Shown here piece after piece: positions 1 through 12,238 of a stretch of 64,000 nt of DNA (positions are counted from its first letter, which is position 1; each line of letters starts with the position of its first letter). The position numbers and the translations under genes were made by a program. The stretch is from Macropodus opercularis. Its lineage: Eukaryota > Chordata > Actinopteri > Anabantiformes > Osphronemidae. The stretch lies in assembly GCA_030770545.1 (NCBI GenBank), contig CM061109.1:6076001-6140000 (forward strand), in the 5' to 3' direction. Under the pieces are notes generated by a model, which was not told the DNA's origin, made no database searches, and worked only from the letters and a program-made list of their open reading frames with translations.

Positions 1-1756
1 CAACAGTGTTGTTTAGATACAGTGAGTGAAAACAGGGAACGTTTGATCACATCGCTTCCCACAGCAGGTGTATTCATATGTTAATGTTCACTCCTCACCT
101 TGGCTTCAGCCGCCAAGCGGTGAAAGGCTGCTGAGAAGCCACCACGTTTTACAGGAGCCTTCCTGGTTTGTAAACTGCAGCATCGTTAGAAAAACGCACA
201 GTTAAAGCTCCTCATTCAAGCTGCACCGTCATTGTTACCATTGTATCAATTGTTCACCCAAATTATAGCGAAGGCTGACTGGCGGCTCAATGACTGATCG
301 CCTTATTCTGACTGTGATGACTTTGCGCTTCCTCCAGTAAAAATCAACAATAAATAATGAAGGGTCTAAAGGTTTTCAGCTGAACTTTCAGTCCTTTGCT
401 GCTGCAGCCAAGGTGAGAATTCTCGTTTCCATCTGACTGCAACGATCTTAACGCGGCGGAGGGGACGTCTTTGCCTTTAGCTGGATGTCGGTGGAGACTC
501 TCAGTGATCCAGCTGAGGTTGTCTGAAAGTTGATTCATACATGTGTGTTTTTTTACACGTATTTAAAGTGGATGGTTGTGTGGAGTTTATTTATTTAAGG
601 TGTCTGTATGTAACCAACAAACTGAATGAATGACGACATTAACATCGATAAATTCGTCCCCAGATCCTGAGCTAAACAACAGTGCGTATTTCTTGTCTAG
701 TGTGTCCCAACACCGTGTTTTGTCAAGGAGTGAATCGTCTGAAGCGTCTTTTAATTCATACATTTTGTGTATTGGTCTCCGCTGGACTCATCACGTCCTG
801 TCAGCTTGTGGGCGCTGGTGGCAGCAGCTCACTTCAGTTCACAAAGCGCAGAAGACAAGGTAAACAAAACAGTTATGTCAAGCATTATATCTTTCAAACA
901 CGCGTCCATATGTCTGTTATGAGTTGATTAAAAGGAGATTTTAGAAATTAAAATCAGGCAGAAACTCGGGTCGCCAAAACGGGAACCGCTGAACTACACA
1001 AGACACCGCCAGGGTGGCTTCACAGGTGTTCTTGTCTGAATGGATGTAGCCGCCATTGAATGAGATTTTCTTGTATAAATTTCCATTTTAGTGAACCTTA
1101 CTCTTTTATTGAGTTGGGAGTTTATATTATAACGTCTGATAACTACATAAATAAAGAATTCACAGAAATCCTCGGTACAGTACTGTGTGGTTGTAGGACT
1201 AGCCATGACCGGCTATAAGTGTCAGCCCATCGCCACCTACAGGTCATTTAGACGTAACACACGCTGTGCCTCGGCAAAAATGCAGTGGAAACGTGGCAGA
1301 AATGACAAACCAACGCGGTGGAATACGACACTTTTAACAGCTACCACTGTATTTCGTACAGATTTGAGTCAGGGTTTTGTGTCGAACTGTGTTTAATTTG
1401 TGGTTGAAGCCATGGTTAACCTGATGAACATGTTGGTTCTCTTTCGCTCATGGGGCCCTTGCAGGGAGTGAACTGTAGCTCATACATTTAGGATACTACT
1501 TTGTGCCCTGGATTTCATTTTTACATTATTGGTGTAACACCTGTTGTTATCAAACCTTAAGTTCTTCTTATTATAATTGTGCATTTCTTCATCTGTTGTA
1601 CATTCAAAGTATTGTTTTAAATGTGATCCATGGCACCAATTGATATGTTGCTGTGATACTTACTGTTATCCCTAGAAAAGGCCACGTCATCTTGTCAGTT
1701 TTAATGTAGTTGCTTTTTCAGGGATCATTTTCATCCAGTAATAGTTTTAAATTCTA
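1..1756 (+). other. Unrecognised single-unit sequence, copy A
   Basis: No domain, splice pattern or known repeat was recognised here. Several short open frames occur on both strands (for example 630-863 and 1187-1396) but none resembles a known family or stands out from chance. The last ~250 bases (about 1500-1756) are related, in inverted orientation, to 14985-15230. The segment ends exactly at a TTAA where a piggyBac element begins. Confidence 0.6.
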
Positions 1757-1760
1757 TTAA

Positions 1761-3641
1761 CACTAGAAGTCCCAGAGAGCAGCCATTTGGCTTTTCTACC
1801 TATAAAACCCGCAGGACAGCCGATGGGCTGGAAGTCTTTAGGCTAATATCCTTAATCAGCTGTGAACAGTTGCTTTTGTTATGTAAACAATGTGGGGCCA
1901 TGCTGAACCACTTCAAGGAAACTTGTGTTTCACTTCATCTTAGGGAGAAATCAACACATGTTTTTTTCCTTTGTTGCTGAGGTTTATTGATAAAAATAGT
2001 ACAAAATAAAAAAGAAACCAACCATTTGTACACATATTTACAAATAATATTAAAAAGTGAGTGAGTACATTCCAGCAATCACTCACAATCCTGGCACTGC
2101 CATTGTATCTCCCGTCTGCATTTACCACATGTGTATCTGTAGTAGTGAACACATCGCACAGTGGCATGATTGTTCTTGCCTTGGTGTTTGACCTGACACA
2201 TGGCTCTTTTTCCAGGGCTTGGTGTGGAGGTTTGTGTCCGAAGCAATTGTTCTTTTCTTGCCTTCTTCGCACACATATGAGAGTTAGCCAACTCTCTTGC
2301 AAGCTCCACCAGGAAGTCCACCCGTCTTTCCTGCATTCAGGTGCCTGCTTGATACAGCACATGTGCATTCAGTGCTGTCATGTCAATCATGTTATAGAAC
2401 ACGGCAACTGTCCAGCGCCGTGTCCCTGTGCGGACAGTGTACTCCCGCACCATCTGGTCCATCACATCCACGCCGCACTTTGTGGTGTTGTAAAGAGTGA
2501 CAGTGTTTGGCTTCCTTTTGGTGGTATTATCAGTCTGAATCACGCTGTGCATGCTGCTAAGAATGTAGACGGTCTTCTTCCGTTTGGGCGCATACGCCGT
2601 CAGTGTAGCAGCAGTGGTTGAAAACACCTAATAAATAAGATAAATAGTTGTTTTCATAGCACTTTTACACACAATGACAAACTTGGCGGTGGTGATACTA
2701 AAAATTAGAAACACTTAAACATAGAACCACAAAAGACGTGTAACATTCCTGAGTGGTGAATTCATTGCGATCTGTGTGTCTAGCGGATTGAGGGATTTCC
2801 CGGCGAATCTTGTTGACTGTGCCGAGGATGGTGGTTTTCCGGCTAAGAAGTTTATGCGCAAGTGACAGCGATGTGAAGAAAATTGTCCGTGGTAACCACT
2901 GGGACGACTAGGGTCCTTGCCAAGATATGGGAGGACATTACAAATGTACTTGGATTTTAGGTCGCAAGCCACCCAAAACTTGATCCCAGGTTTGGTCAGG
3001 TTTAGTTGCAATATACTGCAAGTTCATCAACGGTGATATGTAGACCAGGGTTGTTGGATGTGATGCAATTGGTGACAAATGATCCCCACACACTGGAAAT
3101 GGCAGCAAACTTATCAGTCTTTGTTCGATCACCCTGGGTGGACCTGTCATCAAAGCGTAGGTGTCGCATGATGTCTTGGAAGCGGTTTTGCGGCATTGTT
3201 CCAATGATATTTGGGTTTCCCAGGTTTGCTAACCAGCAGTCACGTAGTGATGGAACCTTGGTAAGCCCCCGCAAGATGACAATTGCAATAAATGCCATTA
3301 GTTCAGGGAGGGCCATGAACCAATGAACATGCTCCGTTTCCTGTGCATGTTGAATAGTCCATTCTTGAATGCTATGAAGCATGTCAAGAGTGATGAAACA
3401 CAGGAAGCTCTGAAGGCGACTCGAGATACTTTTTCTTAGCCGGTCAATCAAGTTCTCTGCTTTTAGCAGCCCTCCACACATACAAACAAGCCACCAGCAA
3501 CCATTCACACACACACCCCCAACCCCCCTGCAGATTGCTCAGGTAATGACCATATTTACACATGAATTGATGCTAATGGTAGCCAAAAGACTAGCCACTT
3601 AGCATCCACTTGGCTAAAGGAGGGTTACAAATCTCTGGGAC
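1761..3641 (-). mobile_element. piggyBac-family DNA transposon, defective (copy A)
   Basis: The left end is intact: target TTAA at 1757-1760 is followed by CACTAGAAGTCCCAGAGA. At the right end the inverted match tctctgggac lies at 3632-3641, but the outermost bases and a second TTAA are missing and a LINE 3' stub follows directly. Between the ends lies a broken transposase on the minus strand. Cut-and-paste elements of this superfamily target TTAA, so the left end supports the assignment independently of the protein. At ~1.9 kb it is shorter than intact elements and cannot be autonomous. Confidence 0.88.
2079..3514 (-). pseudogene. piggyBac transposase pseudogene (PGBD-like, DDE_Tnp_1_7), copy A
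   Basis: Read on the minus strand, 3514-3002 gives about 150 residues typical of the N-terminal and early catalytic region (…LRFDDRSTQGDRTKTDKF, then TVDELAVY with the first catalytic Asp). From 3011 another frame continues with TKPGIKFWVACDLKSKY. Near 2890 a one-base shift separates TTDN (second Asp) from the FFTS block. From 2627 the frame gives TKCGVDVMDQM (third Asp). An in-frame TGA at 2337-2339 precedes the C-terminal cysteine-rich zinc-binding domain, which ends CGKCRREIQWQCQDCE at 2079. The far N-terminus is absent. Frameshifts and the stop make it a pseudogene. Confidence 0.9.
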
Positions 3642-3835
3642 TTTTCCTCTACACTGTTGCTATTAAAATGTACAATTTATTGATTGGCTACAATTAAAAG
3701 CTTGTTCTATGTGGGATTTGTTGGGTCTAGTTGTGTAAGGTCTCAAATCTTACTTGTAAAGTGCCTTGAGATAACTGATGTAGTGGATTGGTGCTATATA
3801 AATAAAGTTGATTTGAATTGAATTGAAAATTTAAT
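3642..3835 (+). mobile_element. L2-like LINE 3' stub, copy A
   Basis: The sequence matches the last ~190 bases of the LINE at 16018-17893: a 'ttgattggctacaattaaaagc' type segment, 'cttgtaaagtgccttgag', 'ctatataaataaagttga' and a TTGAATTGAATTG tail. It is 5'-truncated and abuts the piggyBac right end, so one of the two insertions or a deletion removed the boundary. Confidence 0.85.
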
Positions 3836-4660
3836 CTATTTTTATTTCACTTTTTATCCTTTATCCTTTCCTCTACATGATCCTGGATGAGAATCCTCTG
3901 TGTCCCGATCAGTCCTGCGCCTGGACTGTTACTGCAGCTTTAACCTGAGAGCAGATAGCTGAGAAAAGATAGATAACAAAAACACCACATTCAGTCTGGA
4001 ACAGCTGAACCTGTCACCAATAACAACCAGCTCCTCCTTTGCTTGGGTTTAAGATTGAGCTAAGATGGTAAATTATTATTACATTATATAACAACAACAT
4101 CAACGAAAAGCATCAGACATTTCTCATGGTCAGTCTGTCAAACCTTGTTTCAGTCAGTCAGTCAGGTCTTTATGTCATGAGCTCAGGTTTTATTGTGTAC
4201 GTGAGCTGGGAGAGAGACCTCCTGCTCAGAATGAACTGCAGTTTGGCTACTCGTCCTGCTGAAGGAATCAGCAGTGTCGCTTAGGGGGCCCCCTCCTCCA
4301 TGATGGTAGACGCTGGTTCCATGTGTTCACTTAAGTGTAAACTAATGATCTGATTTTCATGGGATCTCTTATCCATTAGTTACCATTAGTCACTAAAGCA
4401 AAGCTTCATGCAATGTTAAACCTGCACACACACACACACACACACACAGAGTCTGTCACACACACTTTCATAGCACTACCTTATTTGTGTTTTATTGTAA
4501 CTTCCTGATCTGATATGGTATCTGCTCACTAGACAAAATATTTTCCCAGGCTTCTCGCAGTCACGGTCACTATTTTCCATTTTTCAATCATTCTATGTAA
4601 TACTGTTATCTTTAACACAGTCACTCTGCCACCTCTGTTGTTGCTGATAACCTTGCTGAA
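3836..4660 (+). other. Spacer with inverted counterpart and CA microsatellite, copy A
   Basis: No gene was seen. The block from about 3842 to 4450 recurs as reverse complement at 19330-19715 and more completely at 52135-52940. It includes a (CA)n tract at 4426-4449 whose inverted partner is the (GT)n tract at 19333-19354. Confidence 0.7.
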
Positions 4661-7600
4661 CACTCAGTAGCTGGGTTTGTTGACAGTTTCAGTGGTTCAT
4701 ATGTTTGCAGATTTTGTGTTGGAGAGCGGCCCCATATCAGGACAGGGGCATTCCCTGGTAGATCAAAACAGCAACACCAGTTGGATGTTGAAGCAGCCTT
4801 GGCAAGTAGTACCCATAGCCATGGAGTTAAAAGGCAGTGTGCAATTCCTCAAAGGTTGAATCAGGCATGGCAGTTGTTAATGACACTCAAAGATGCTGTT
4901 GAGTTGGTTATGTCACCCATCCACACTGATGAAAGCATAGGTCACCTAGATAGGTCCACACAGATTTAACATTGTTTTCCCAGAAGGGAAATTGATTCCC
5001 AAGCATCATTTTGTCGAGCATTACCCGCAGCTCATTAAAGCATTTGGCCCACTAGTGTTCTTATGGACAATGAGGTTTGAAGCCAAGCACCACTTCTTTA
5101 AGAAGAGTCAAGAATTCCATTAGAGGTTGTAAATAAGAACATTCAAGAATTTGTATTGCAGAAATGTCCTGGAGAGACAGTTGTTCATTTGACAAATAAG
5201 GCTGAATATCAGGGGACCTGTTACAGCATTGGCATGATGTTGATATATGGCTCCACTGGTGGGTTGCCCGACTTTGCTGAAATACTGCAAATCACCATTG
5301 TTCATGACAACTTGGTGTTTGTAGACAGATTGCAAAGTGCATGGTACTGTGAGCATCTTAGATGCTTCAAGTTGGAGGACACTGGCACAGTCACAACTCA
5401 CTGACATAAAGCCACTGTCTGCCTATTCAACGGAAGGCTGTCGAATGGTTTCTCTGAAACACCACATCTACTTGACAAACTAGGTAAAGAATCAATTCAC
5501 AATAATCTTGTGAATTGTTGTTGTGTGACACGTGCAAACAGAACCTTCTGTCATTACACTGACTCCCATGAATGAGGCTGCGTGTTCCTTTCCTGCGTCA
5601 GTGGCTCAGACTTTCCAGGATGACAGTTCCTCAGTCACTTCATCTGACACGTTGTTGTTGTTCCACAGGTTGTTCCACAGTCACTTCATCTCATTCAGCC
5701 CCCAGAGTATCGATCCCACCCCTGGCCACATAATTTTGCGATACCCACTTTTTCATTTGATGTTGAAATCCTCCTTCAAGAAGGAAATAAGGTTTATGAA
5801 TGTGATGGCTCACTTCTTCAGAATCCAAGCTTGAACTCATGATTCATACTTGAGAAACTTGCTAGAGCAATATTCAACTACACTGCTTGTCCCACCGGAC
5901 TTCAAATACAGGCAGTTACAGAAGCTTTGATTAAAAAACATCCCTGCCTAAAAGAGCCTGGATCCTCAGTTTCAAGCATGTATGGGTGGCAGCAACGTCT
6001 TAAATAAAAGACGGCTAATTACCGCTTTAAAATGAGAAGACGTGATGTACCTTGTCCTGAGCTTGACATAAACTCCTTGAAAAGGAAAACTCCTGGTAAA
6101 AAAAACCTGCACAAAATTGCAAGAGGCCAAAAAGAGCAGAAGTGAACTATCTACCTCCACATCCAAGTGGAGAAACAGCTGAGAGTCTGGAAATGGAGAG
6201 ACATGACCTTCTTAATGAGGTTAAGAAGAAGAACAACACAAAGGTGATTCAAGAGAAAATGTCAAAGACATTCTCTTATAGAAGGTTCGAAGTCGTAAGT
6301 GGAAGTCCAGCTGCTGATGACTTCAAAGAGAGGTGGCCTGCTTTGTTTTGTGAAAGTGGGGTAGGTGAATCTTTAAAATTATAAAAATATTATGTGCTTT
6401 TCTGAGAACTAACATTATTTGATATTACAGTACAGTATATACAGTAAAGCACATTCCTGTTAAAGTAAGTTAAGTTAAAGCCAAATTAATAATCTTTATT
6501 TGGAGTTGATGATTGTAAATAGTTTATATCCATGTCATAAATTGTACTTTAGCTCTCGACCATTAGCCCATTTTCTAAAGTTGTACATTCTGTTTTTTCA
6601 GGAGAATAACCACAATATCAATGGAGCAGACCTTCATGTACAACCTAGATAAGTATACACCAAAACTTACTGCCCTGATGAAAGCCAAGGGAGGTGTTTT
6701 GGGACCAAGTTGAGGCCCTTCTTGGACAGGCTGAGTGGGGTATGTCCTGAATGTGGTAGCTTCTGTCTGTCTCTATATATTCCATTTTTCTATTTGCTTG
6801 AATTGCTGCTCTGTTTGATTTTGAATTTTCTTCTGTATGAGTAATGATCCACTGTGGTTCTTTCAACAGATGCAAAGCAGTCAGATGAGACGTGACGCTG
6901 TTATCCGCAGCCTTATATTATATCTTGGTGAGAAAGAAGAGGAGCTTTTTGAAGATTGCACGGTAATGCATGAAAATGTTCCTGTTCTTTTCCCCTCATT
7001 CGTTTGGATCGTCTGCCAGGGTCCAGTCCTGCTCCGGTCCGTGATCAACACAACTGTAGTAGAAAAAGTTCATACATATAAAGATATTTGTAGCGGAATA
7101 TATATATTTAGCACATATGCATTTAGTTCAGGCTAAAGGGTTTAGAAAAGAGTAGAACAGGTAGAACAGGTCCTGTCTAGGCTGTGCAGGCTTGCTGGCC
7201 TTGGGTCCGAAGACAATCTGGCTTTTAGACAAAACAGTCTGAGCTGTTGAACAAAGGAATTTGGACAAACAATTCTTGGTATGAAATCTTCACATTTTGA
7301 CGCATGTTCAGGGTTTAAAACCACCTCTCTAGAAGGAGACGGGGGAGATGTGAGCTGTGCTGGGCTGGGAGACACAGCCAGCGTCTCCCAGCCTGGGCTC
7401 CGTCCTTCCCCACACGCGTCTGTGAGCATCTCCCGCAGGAGAGAGAGGTGACTTTGTTTTCCTGTCTGCATATTTTCTCATCTCACCACTGAAAATAAAT
7501 TCATGTTTGATTATTTGAACCTAATGCTGCCTCGGCTTGAATTCCTCTGAGTTGGGACATCTCTGACCACTACACAAGCAGGAGCAAGTAACCAAATCAT

Positions 7601-8357
7601 CCAGTCCCTGAAACAAAACGAGCCACATTGTTTACTCGAAATGAGGACGATCCTCCTCATTTCTTCCTTGCTGATATTTACTGGTATTTACTGGTATTTA
7701 CCACTGCTTCAGATTCAACCATTTGCACACACAAACACTCACAATCAGGTTAGGTTGACACACCGGGGGGCATCTTGGAGATTCAATGTCTGGCCCAATG
7801 ACACTTTCATTGTAATCTGGATTTATCAAGTCGTAGATTTTCCTAGGCTACATTAAACTGGCAAGAGGCACAGTCTGTAGCTGAGAGCAACATTAAATCC
7901 ACATTTTTGCAAGGGCTTACAGTTTGTGTTGTGGATCTAGCTTGTCCCATGATTTAAGACTGATTCACTGGTAATGTACAGGTGTTTTCCTTGTTCATTA
8001 TGCATTATCAACTAAGTTACTTATCAATATAAGACTTAATTTGTGGTATTTTGTACGCAGGAGGACAGACGCAGCGATGCCTCTCACCACATCCTTAGGA
8101 TCCTGGTCGTCCATAGAGGAGATGGAGAGGATCCAGTGGACGTATCAATAATTCTGGAAGGCAAGGAGATGCTTACAGGATGCAGCAGCACTGCTACAGC
8201 TTGTTCACTACTTATGGGGCTGATTTATACCCTCAACCTTGCCTACCCCCCTGTACTGCGTTATACCTTTGAGGTGTTTCAGAAACTTTTTCTGGAACTG
8301 GACATGATTAAACTTTCTCCAAAACTACAAGCTCTTAAGCTTAAGCTGTTAACTTAA
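4660..8357 (+). pseudogene. SAMD3-like teleost multi-copy family pseudogene, copy A
   Basis: The order of conserved blocks follows the fish family commonly labelled 'sterile alpha motif domain-containing protein 3-like'; this label is recalled, not searched. Blocks: DAVELVMSPIHTDES (4890-4935), HHFVEHYPQLIKAFGPL with RFEAKHHFFKK (about 5005-5113), a SIGMMLIYGSTGGLPDF block (5220-5275), TEALIKKHPCLKEPGS (5915-5970), NYLPPHPSGE (6145), then exons 6601-6740, 6871-6962 and 8061-8357, the last ending in the typical GLIYTLNLAYPPVL…FQKLFLELD…LSPKLQALKLKLL. Introns keep usable GT/AG sites (gtaggt near 6360, ttttttcag at 6600, gtatgt at 6739, caacag at 6870, gtaatg at 6963, gtacgcag at 8060). Stops (5111, 5401, 6004, 6710) and frame changes kill it. 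Confidence 0.82.
7055..7574 (+). mobile_element. Probable solo LTR in the last intron of the SAMD3-like pseudogene, copy A
   Basis: The 520 bp segment begins TGTAGT and ends ACTACA, a perfect 6-bp inverted end with TG…CA. It contains an AATAAA near 7494 about 80 bases before its end, as LTRs do. Flanks are caac (7051-7054) and caag (7575-7578), a possible 4-bp target duplication with one change. It lies between the splice donor at 6963 and the acceptor at 8060. No primer site or internal viral sequence follows, so it would be a solo LTR. The family is unknown. Confidence 0.6.
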
Positions 8358-8837
8358 ATGACAGTACTGAACTGTTCAACAGTACTGTCAACGTTTGTCT
8401 TTTAGGTGAATTTTAGTTTCTGTGATTGATGTTTGTGGCCATGCTAACATTTTATCTGTAACTGTTAATGCTTTTAAGGTAAGGCTATTCTAGATCAAAA
8501 CTTTGAGTAGTGGTGGTAATGTTGGTGGCTGGATTTAGCTTAACATGAACTTTTATTTTGTACATTTGTGGCATTTCTTTCTGTTTTATTATTTTATTTT
8601 GACATGCAAAATTAGCCTTAGCCTCTGTTATTTTGCATCACAGAACAGTAAAACGCTCAGGGTAGATTTAAGTTATTCTTCATTTTAGAATAAAGCAAAT
8701 TAAAACTTGCTTTGGTGACTGAGATGGCAAAGGGCTACTGAAAATCTTTGTATCTGTGTCTTGAAATGAACCGTGTTTAGAAAATACAATGTTTAATTAT
8801 ATTCTATTTTGTGATTTGTGATCAATGTTTATGAAAA

Positions 8838-8843
8838 AATAAA
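8838..8843 (+). promoter_or_regulatory. AATAAA polyadenylation signal after the SAMD3-like pseudogene, copy A
   Basis: AATAAA lies ~480 bases after the final stop codon, at a plausible 3'UTR distance. The same hexamer is at 45014-45019 in copy B. It is probably the former 3' end of the gene, but this is inferred from position only. Confidence 0.45.
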
Positions 8844-9825
8844 GATTGATTTTGCAATGTAGTACATTTGGTAACATTTACATAACTATAGTGAGTAAAA
8901 CAACATCATACAAGTAAATAAATTTAACAGTCAATTAAAAAACAATATAATAAAATGTACTCAACTATTAGAACAAGATTTACTTAATATTTTCTTGCTC
9001 ATGAGGAGCCTGTGGAAAAAAATAAGTGATTTTAATAAAAGTAAATCATTACTTAAGTAAAATTAGGTAATATTTAATTTGCCTTTTCAATTGTGTTAAG
9101 ATTAGTAGCAAGTACATTTAACTTCATTCTGGCAGGTAAGCTGTACTTAATATTTTGGCAGTAAAATGTACTTACAAAGCATAAGCGCACATTGTTACGA
9201 GGATTTAATCAAGTAAATCCTACAAATTAGTAAATTTTATTTTAGTGTATAATCTGACAATGCAGTCTCTTCAAACAGTTCCAGTGTCACAAGACCAGGT
9301 TGTATGGCCAACGTTCTCACAAGTTTTTAACTATACAAGGACCCCCTGCTAACTGCCATTCAATATTCCAGCTAGAAACACGACACTGTCCCTGTTTAGA
9401 TCCACTCATCAGCCTCGTACAAGCTTTTGCCAAATACACAGCCATAGATGATGAGACGAGACAATTATTGCAAATATTCCCACCATACACGGTATCATAT
9501 ACAATCACATGCATATGGACATTCCCAACATCAGCAGGACACTTATTCATCCTGTGTGGACTGGTTTTGTGATAATATGCAACCTGCATCACTTCCTCTG
9601 AATACTACTCAAGCAGATCCAGTTGAAGCCCCACTCAATGATGCAAACATCACACATTCTGACACATAAAACACCTAAACATTCTGTGGGCCACTCAGGT
9701 CTGAACTCCTGACGTGGCCAAACCTAATTTTGAACAAGAAACAAGCCCCTAACTTACTTAGTTGAGACACTTTGCCCGCATCAGAGGCTTATGTTGAGCC
9801 TTTTGCGTCCAGCTGCAGGTGGTGG

Positions 9826-9857
9826 TTGCTCCTTCCATTTTAAAATGGAAGGAGCAA
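9826..9857. repeat. Perfect 32-bp palindrome
   Basis: The left half is TTGCTCCTTCCATTTT and the right half is its exact reverse complement, with no spacer. The equivalent site in copy B (about 45828-45859) has extra mismatches. Confidence 0.9.
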
Positions 9858-10639
9858 AGAAATGTCAGCTCAAAAGTGAAGAAAATGACACAAAGCCAAC
9901 AGGACTAGAAACAGACACGCAGCCGCCACCACATGTTTACATGTAGCAACGTGAACAGTTTACACTGTTGTCAGATAGAGAACTAGCAGGTCACGTTCAT
10001 GGAGCTTTCACCCTTGAGATGCAGAAGAACACGACAGATAGAGCACACACAGGAATGATGATACTCCCCAGTGGCCACAAACCCGCAGTTAGGGAAAGGA
10101 CCAAAGAGCAGACAAGAAATATAACTCCAGGATATCCAGATTTATCACTAGGAGATAAGGGACAAAGATGAGCAGACATTACAATGTACAGATCTGAGAG
10201 GAGAGAAACAGATTGTGTATGAGCAGCACTGAGCTATATGGCTCCACTGCTGAGTAAAGCAGCCCAACAGCAGCACAGATATGTGCCGTGGAATTTCATG
10301 GATATGACAGGACTGGTGAACCGTCTTCCAGCTTTAGCTGATGGAGCTGACTAGGAGAACCGAGAAAGCTCAAGAACCAACTCTTTCTTTCTACTGCACC
10401 ATGATGCGTGATGGCGATCAGAGTCCACGGACTAGGAACATCAAGGATGGATTCAAGTTCCAGGCTCAGCACCACACGTCGCTCTCATCATAGGGTTAAG
10501 AGATGCAACAGAAAGAATACAACCTACCACACGAGGATTAATGGACCAAGGGAGTAATGATCAAAACTAGGAGTATGTGCAACACCCCAATCTTTCCAAA
10601 GAAAACCAAACATCAATGACTATAAGTTAGATCAACACT

Positions 10640-11306
10640 CATTAATGCAATAGTACAGGAATAACATCTTGCTGTACCAGACCCACACACACTGCTGTCC
10701 AACATTCCTCCAGGAATGGGCTGGTATACTGTGATCTTCATCATCTAGATATTCAATCCACAACACTGATGTATGTGGTCTATGATGGCATTTTGATCTG
10801 CTCAAAAAGTAAAAAGCAGTGTGAAAGACTCAACTGCAGTATTTAAGGCCTTAGCAGCTGGACGTCATAAGCTCAGTAAAAGCAAGCTGCAGTTCTGTCA
10901 GAAAACTGTAGAGTCGTTGGGACGGCAGCTTAGTGGTGGAAAGAGGCTTATAGCACCGTCTCAGGTAGAAGCTGTTATAAAAGCTCCCAAACCACTAACT
11001 CTGGGACAGAAGTTGTCATTTTTGGGGATGGCTGGTTACAGCAGACCCTGGATATGTGACTATGCTATGACAGCAGCTCCTTTATGAAACATGAAAAGAG
11101 CAGCTGGACAAATAATGGTTCAGCCCCACTTGTGTGGACAGAAGAAGCTAAAGGAGCATTTCAGAAAAAGAGACCTGCAGACTGCTCCAGCTTTAGCCAA
11201 TCCTGACTATACGACACCATTTCACCTTTATGTGGCTGAAAGACAAAACTGTGCTAATGCAAGACTCCCCCACAGGGAAACAGCCCATAGCCTGTTACAG
11301 CACTAA
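10640..11306 (+). pseudogene. Retroviral reverse transcriptase remnant, copy A
   Basis: A stretch reading VPDPHTLLSNIPP (10678-10715) is the conserved pre-palm block of class I RT. At 10768-10800 a YVDD-like site is degraded to 'VVYDGILIC'. 10821-11087 gives the thumb/connection blocks ending FLGMAGYSRPWICDYA, and 11091-11306 continues with 'QTAPALANPDYTTPFHLYV', a typical connection-domain strand. The key Asp pair of the active site is not intact and several frame breaks exist. Confidence 0.8.
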
Positions 11307-11639
11307 GCTTGATAACACTGAGGAGGGACTGACTCCCTGCTGCCAGAGATTGGCAGCAGCAGCAGCATTTACCCATAAGTAAGCATCAGTTCTAACAGTG
11401 GGACACCCTGTGACATTGTATGTATCTCACCAACTGCATGCTATGCTAACTAGTCCTTGATTTGTTGTTACACAGGCCAGAAGGACTGGTTATGAAGTGT
11501 TACTATCAGGACAAGAACAAACTGTGCAGCGGTGCAACACAATAAATCCCACACGACTGCACACAAGAAACACACACATTCATGCAAGTATGAGAGAATT
11601 TGTACAACCAACCGATTCCATCAGATTCATTTTGTTTGT

Positions 11640-12140
11640 GGATGAGTCGTGCGTATGAAACAGGAAGGCATGCAGCATGTGGGGCATTTTATAAAGTACA
11701 GCTTAGATCAGCCATGTTCAGCACAACTTGCTGATATTAGGGCCAAACAGACACAATCTATCCAGACAGTGCATATGGCTATGGAGTGTGTCACATATGG
11801 ATTTATCCATGCGGCTGGCTCACCTGTAGTGCATGGAGAAGCTGTGGCACAATTGATTCTCAAGTGCAGCTACCAAAAGAGTTAGAGGGAAAGATTCCTG
11901 TTTGTAGTAGTGCAGGTTTAGTAGATGGATGGAAGCTTGTCCAACAGCTGAACCAGACCACAAAGCAGCAGCTAAGTTTTTGTATGCAGTGTTTCCCAGA
12001 TTTGACAATGCCAGATACTATATCATCAGACAAGGGTCCTCACTTTCTGTCAAGTGTGATAAGAGAAATGTTTCATATCCCAGGAGCAGCAGGTGATGGG
12101 CCCTCAGTCAGATCCTGGTCACCCTGCTCTTGACAACCTT
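11640..12140 (+). pseudogene. RNase H and integrase remnant, copy A
   Basis: 11649-11885 includes LDQPCSAQLADI, resembling the RNase H 'SAQxAE' segment with the Glu lost. 11786-12133 carries 'MPDTISSDKGPHFLSSVI', the second catalytic Asp region of integrase with Asn replaced by Lys. Zinc-finger and C-terminal parts were not recognised. The RNase H and integrase patches overlap in different frames, indicating deletion between them. Confidence 0.65.
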
Positions 12141-12238
12141 GATGTACCTCCACGTACACCTGTCTGGGGACAAGACCTGTTGGAGGAGGAGAATGTTTCC
12201 TATCTTTTCCCTCTGTTCTGTTTGTGTTTGTTGTGCTA
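12091..12238 (+). pseudogene. Possible env leader remnant, copy A
   Basis: Just after the integrase patch a short frame (best seen in copy B at 48091-48345) starts MGPQ and runs into a hydrophobic stretch LVTLLLTTLMYL. Position and hydrophobicity fit the N-terminal signal of an envelope gene, as at 63824 in the younger virus. Nothing further of an envelope is recognised, so this is a weak inference. Confidence 0.35.

Larger units (their letters stand above)
8358..9960 (+). other. AT-rich spacer, no gene recognised, copy A
   Basis: 8870-9250 is strongly AT-rich with recurring 'agtaaat' and 'acttaatatttt' words of a kind common in fish intergenic DNA. 9260-9670 has an open frame on the plus strand (9300-9572) without recognisable similarity. 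A ~180 bp stretch (about 9648-9827) is present here and absent in copy B at 45817. A perfect 32-bp palindrome sits at 9826-9857. Confidence 0.55.

Noticed and set aside
2061..2621. 186-codon plus-strand open frame
   Set aside because: It lies antisense to the piggyBac transposase C-terminal half, which has recognisable motifs on the minus strand.
7142..7471. 109-codon minus-strand open frame
   Set aside because: It lies wholly inside the probable solo LTR and intron, with no similarity to known proteins.
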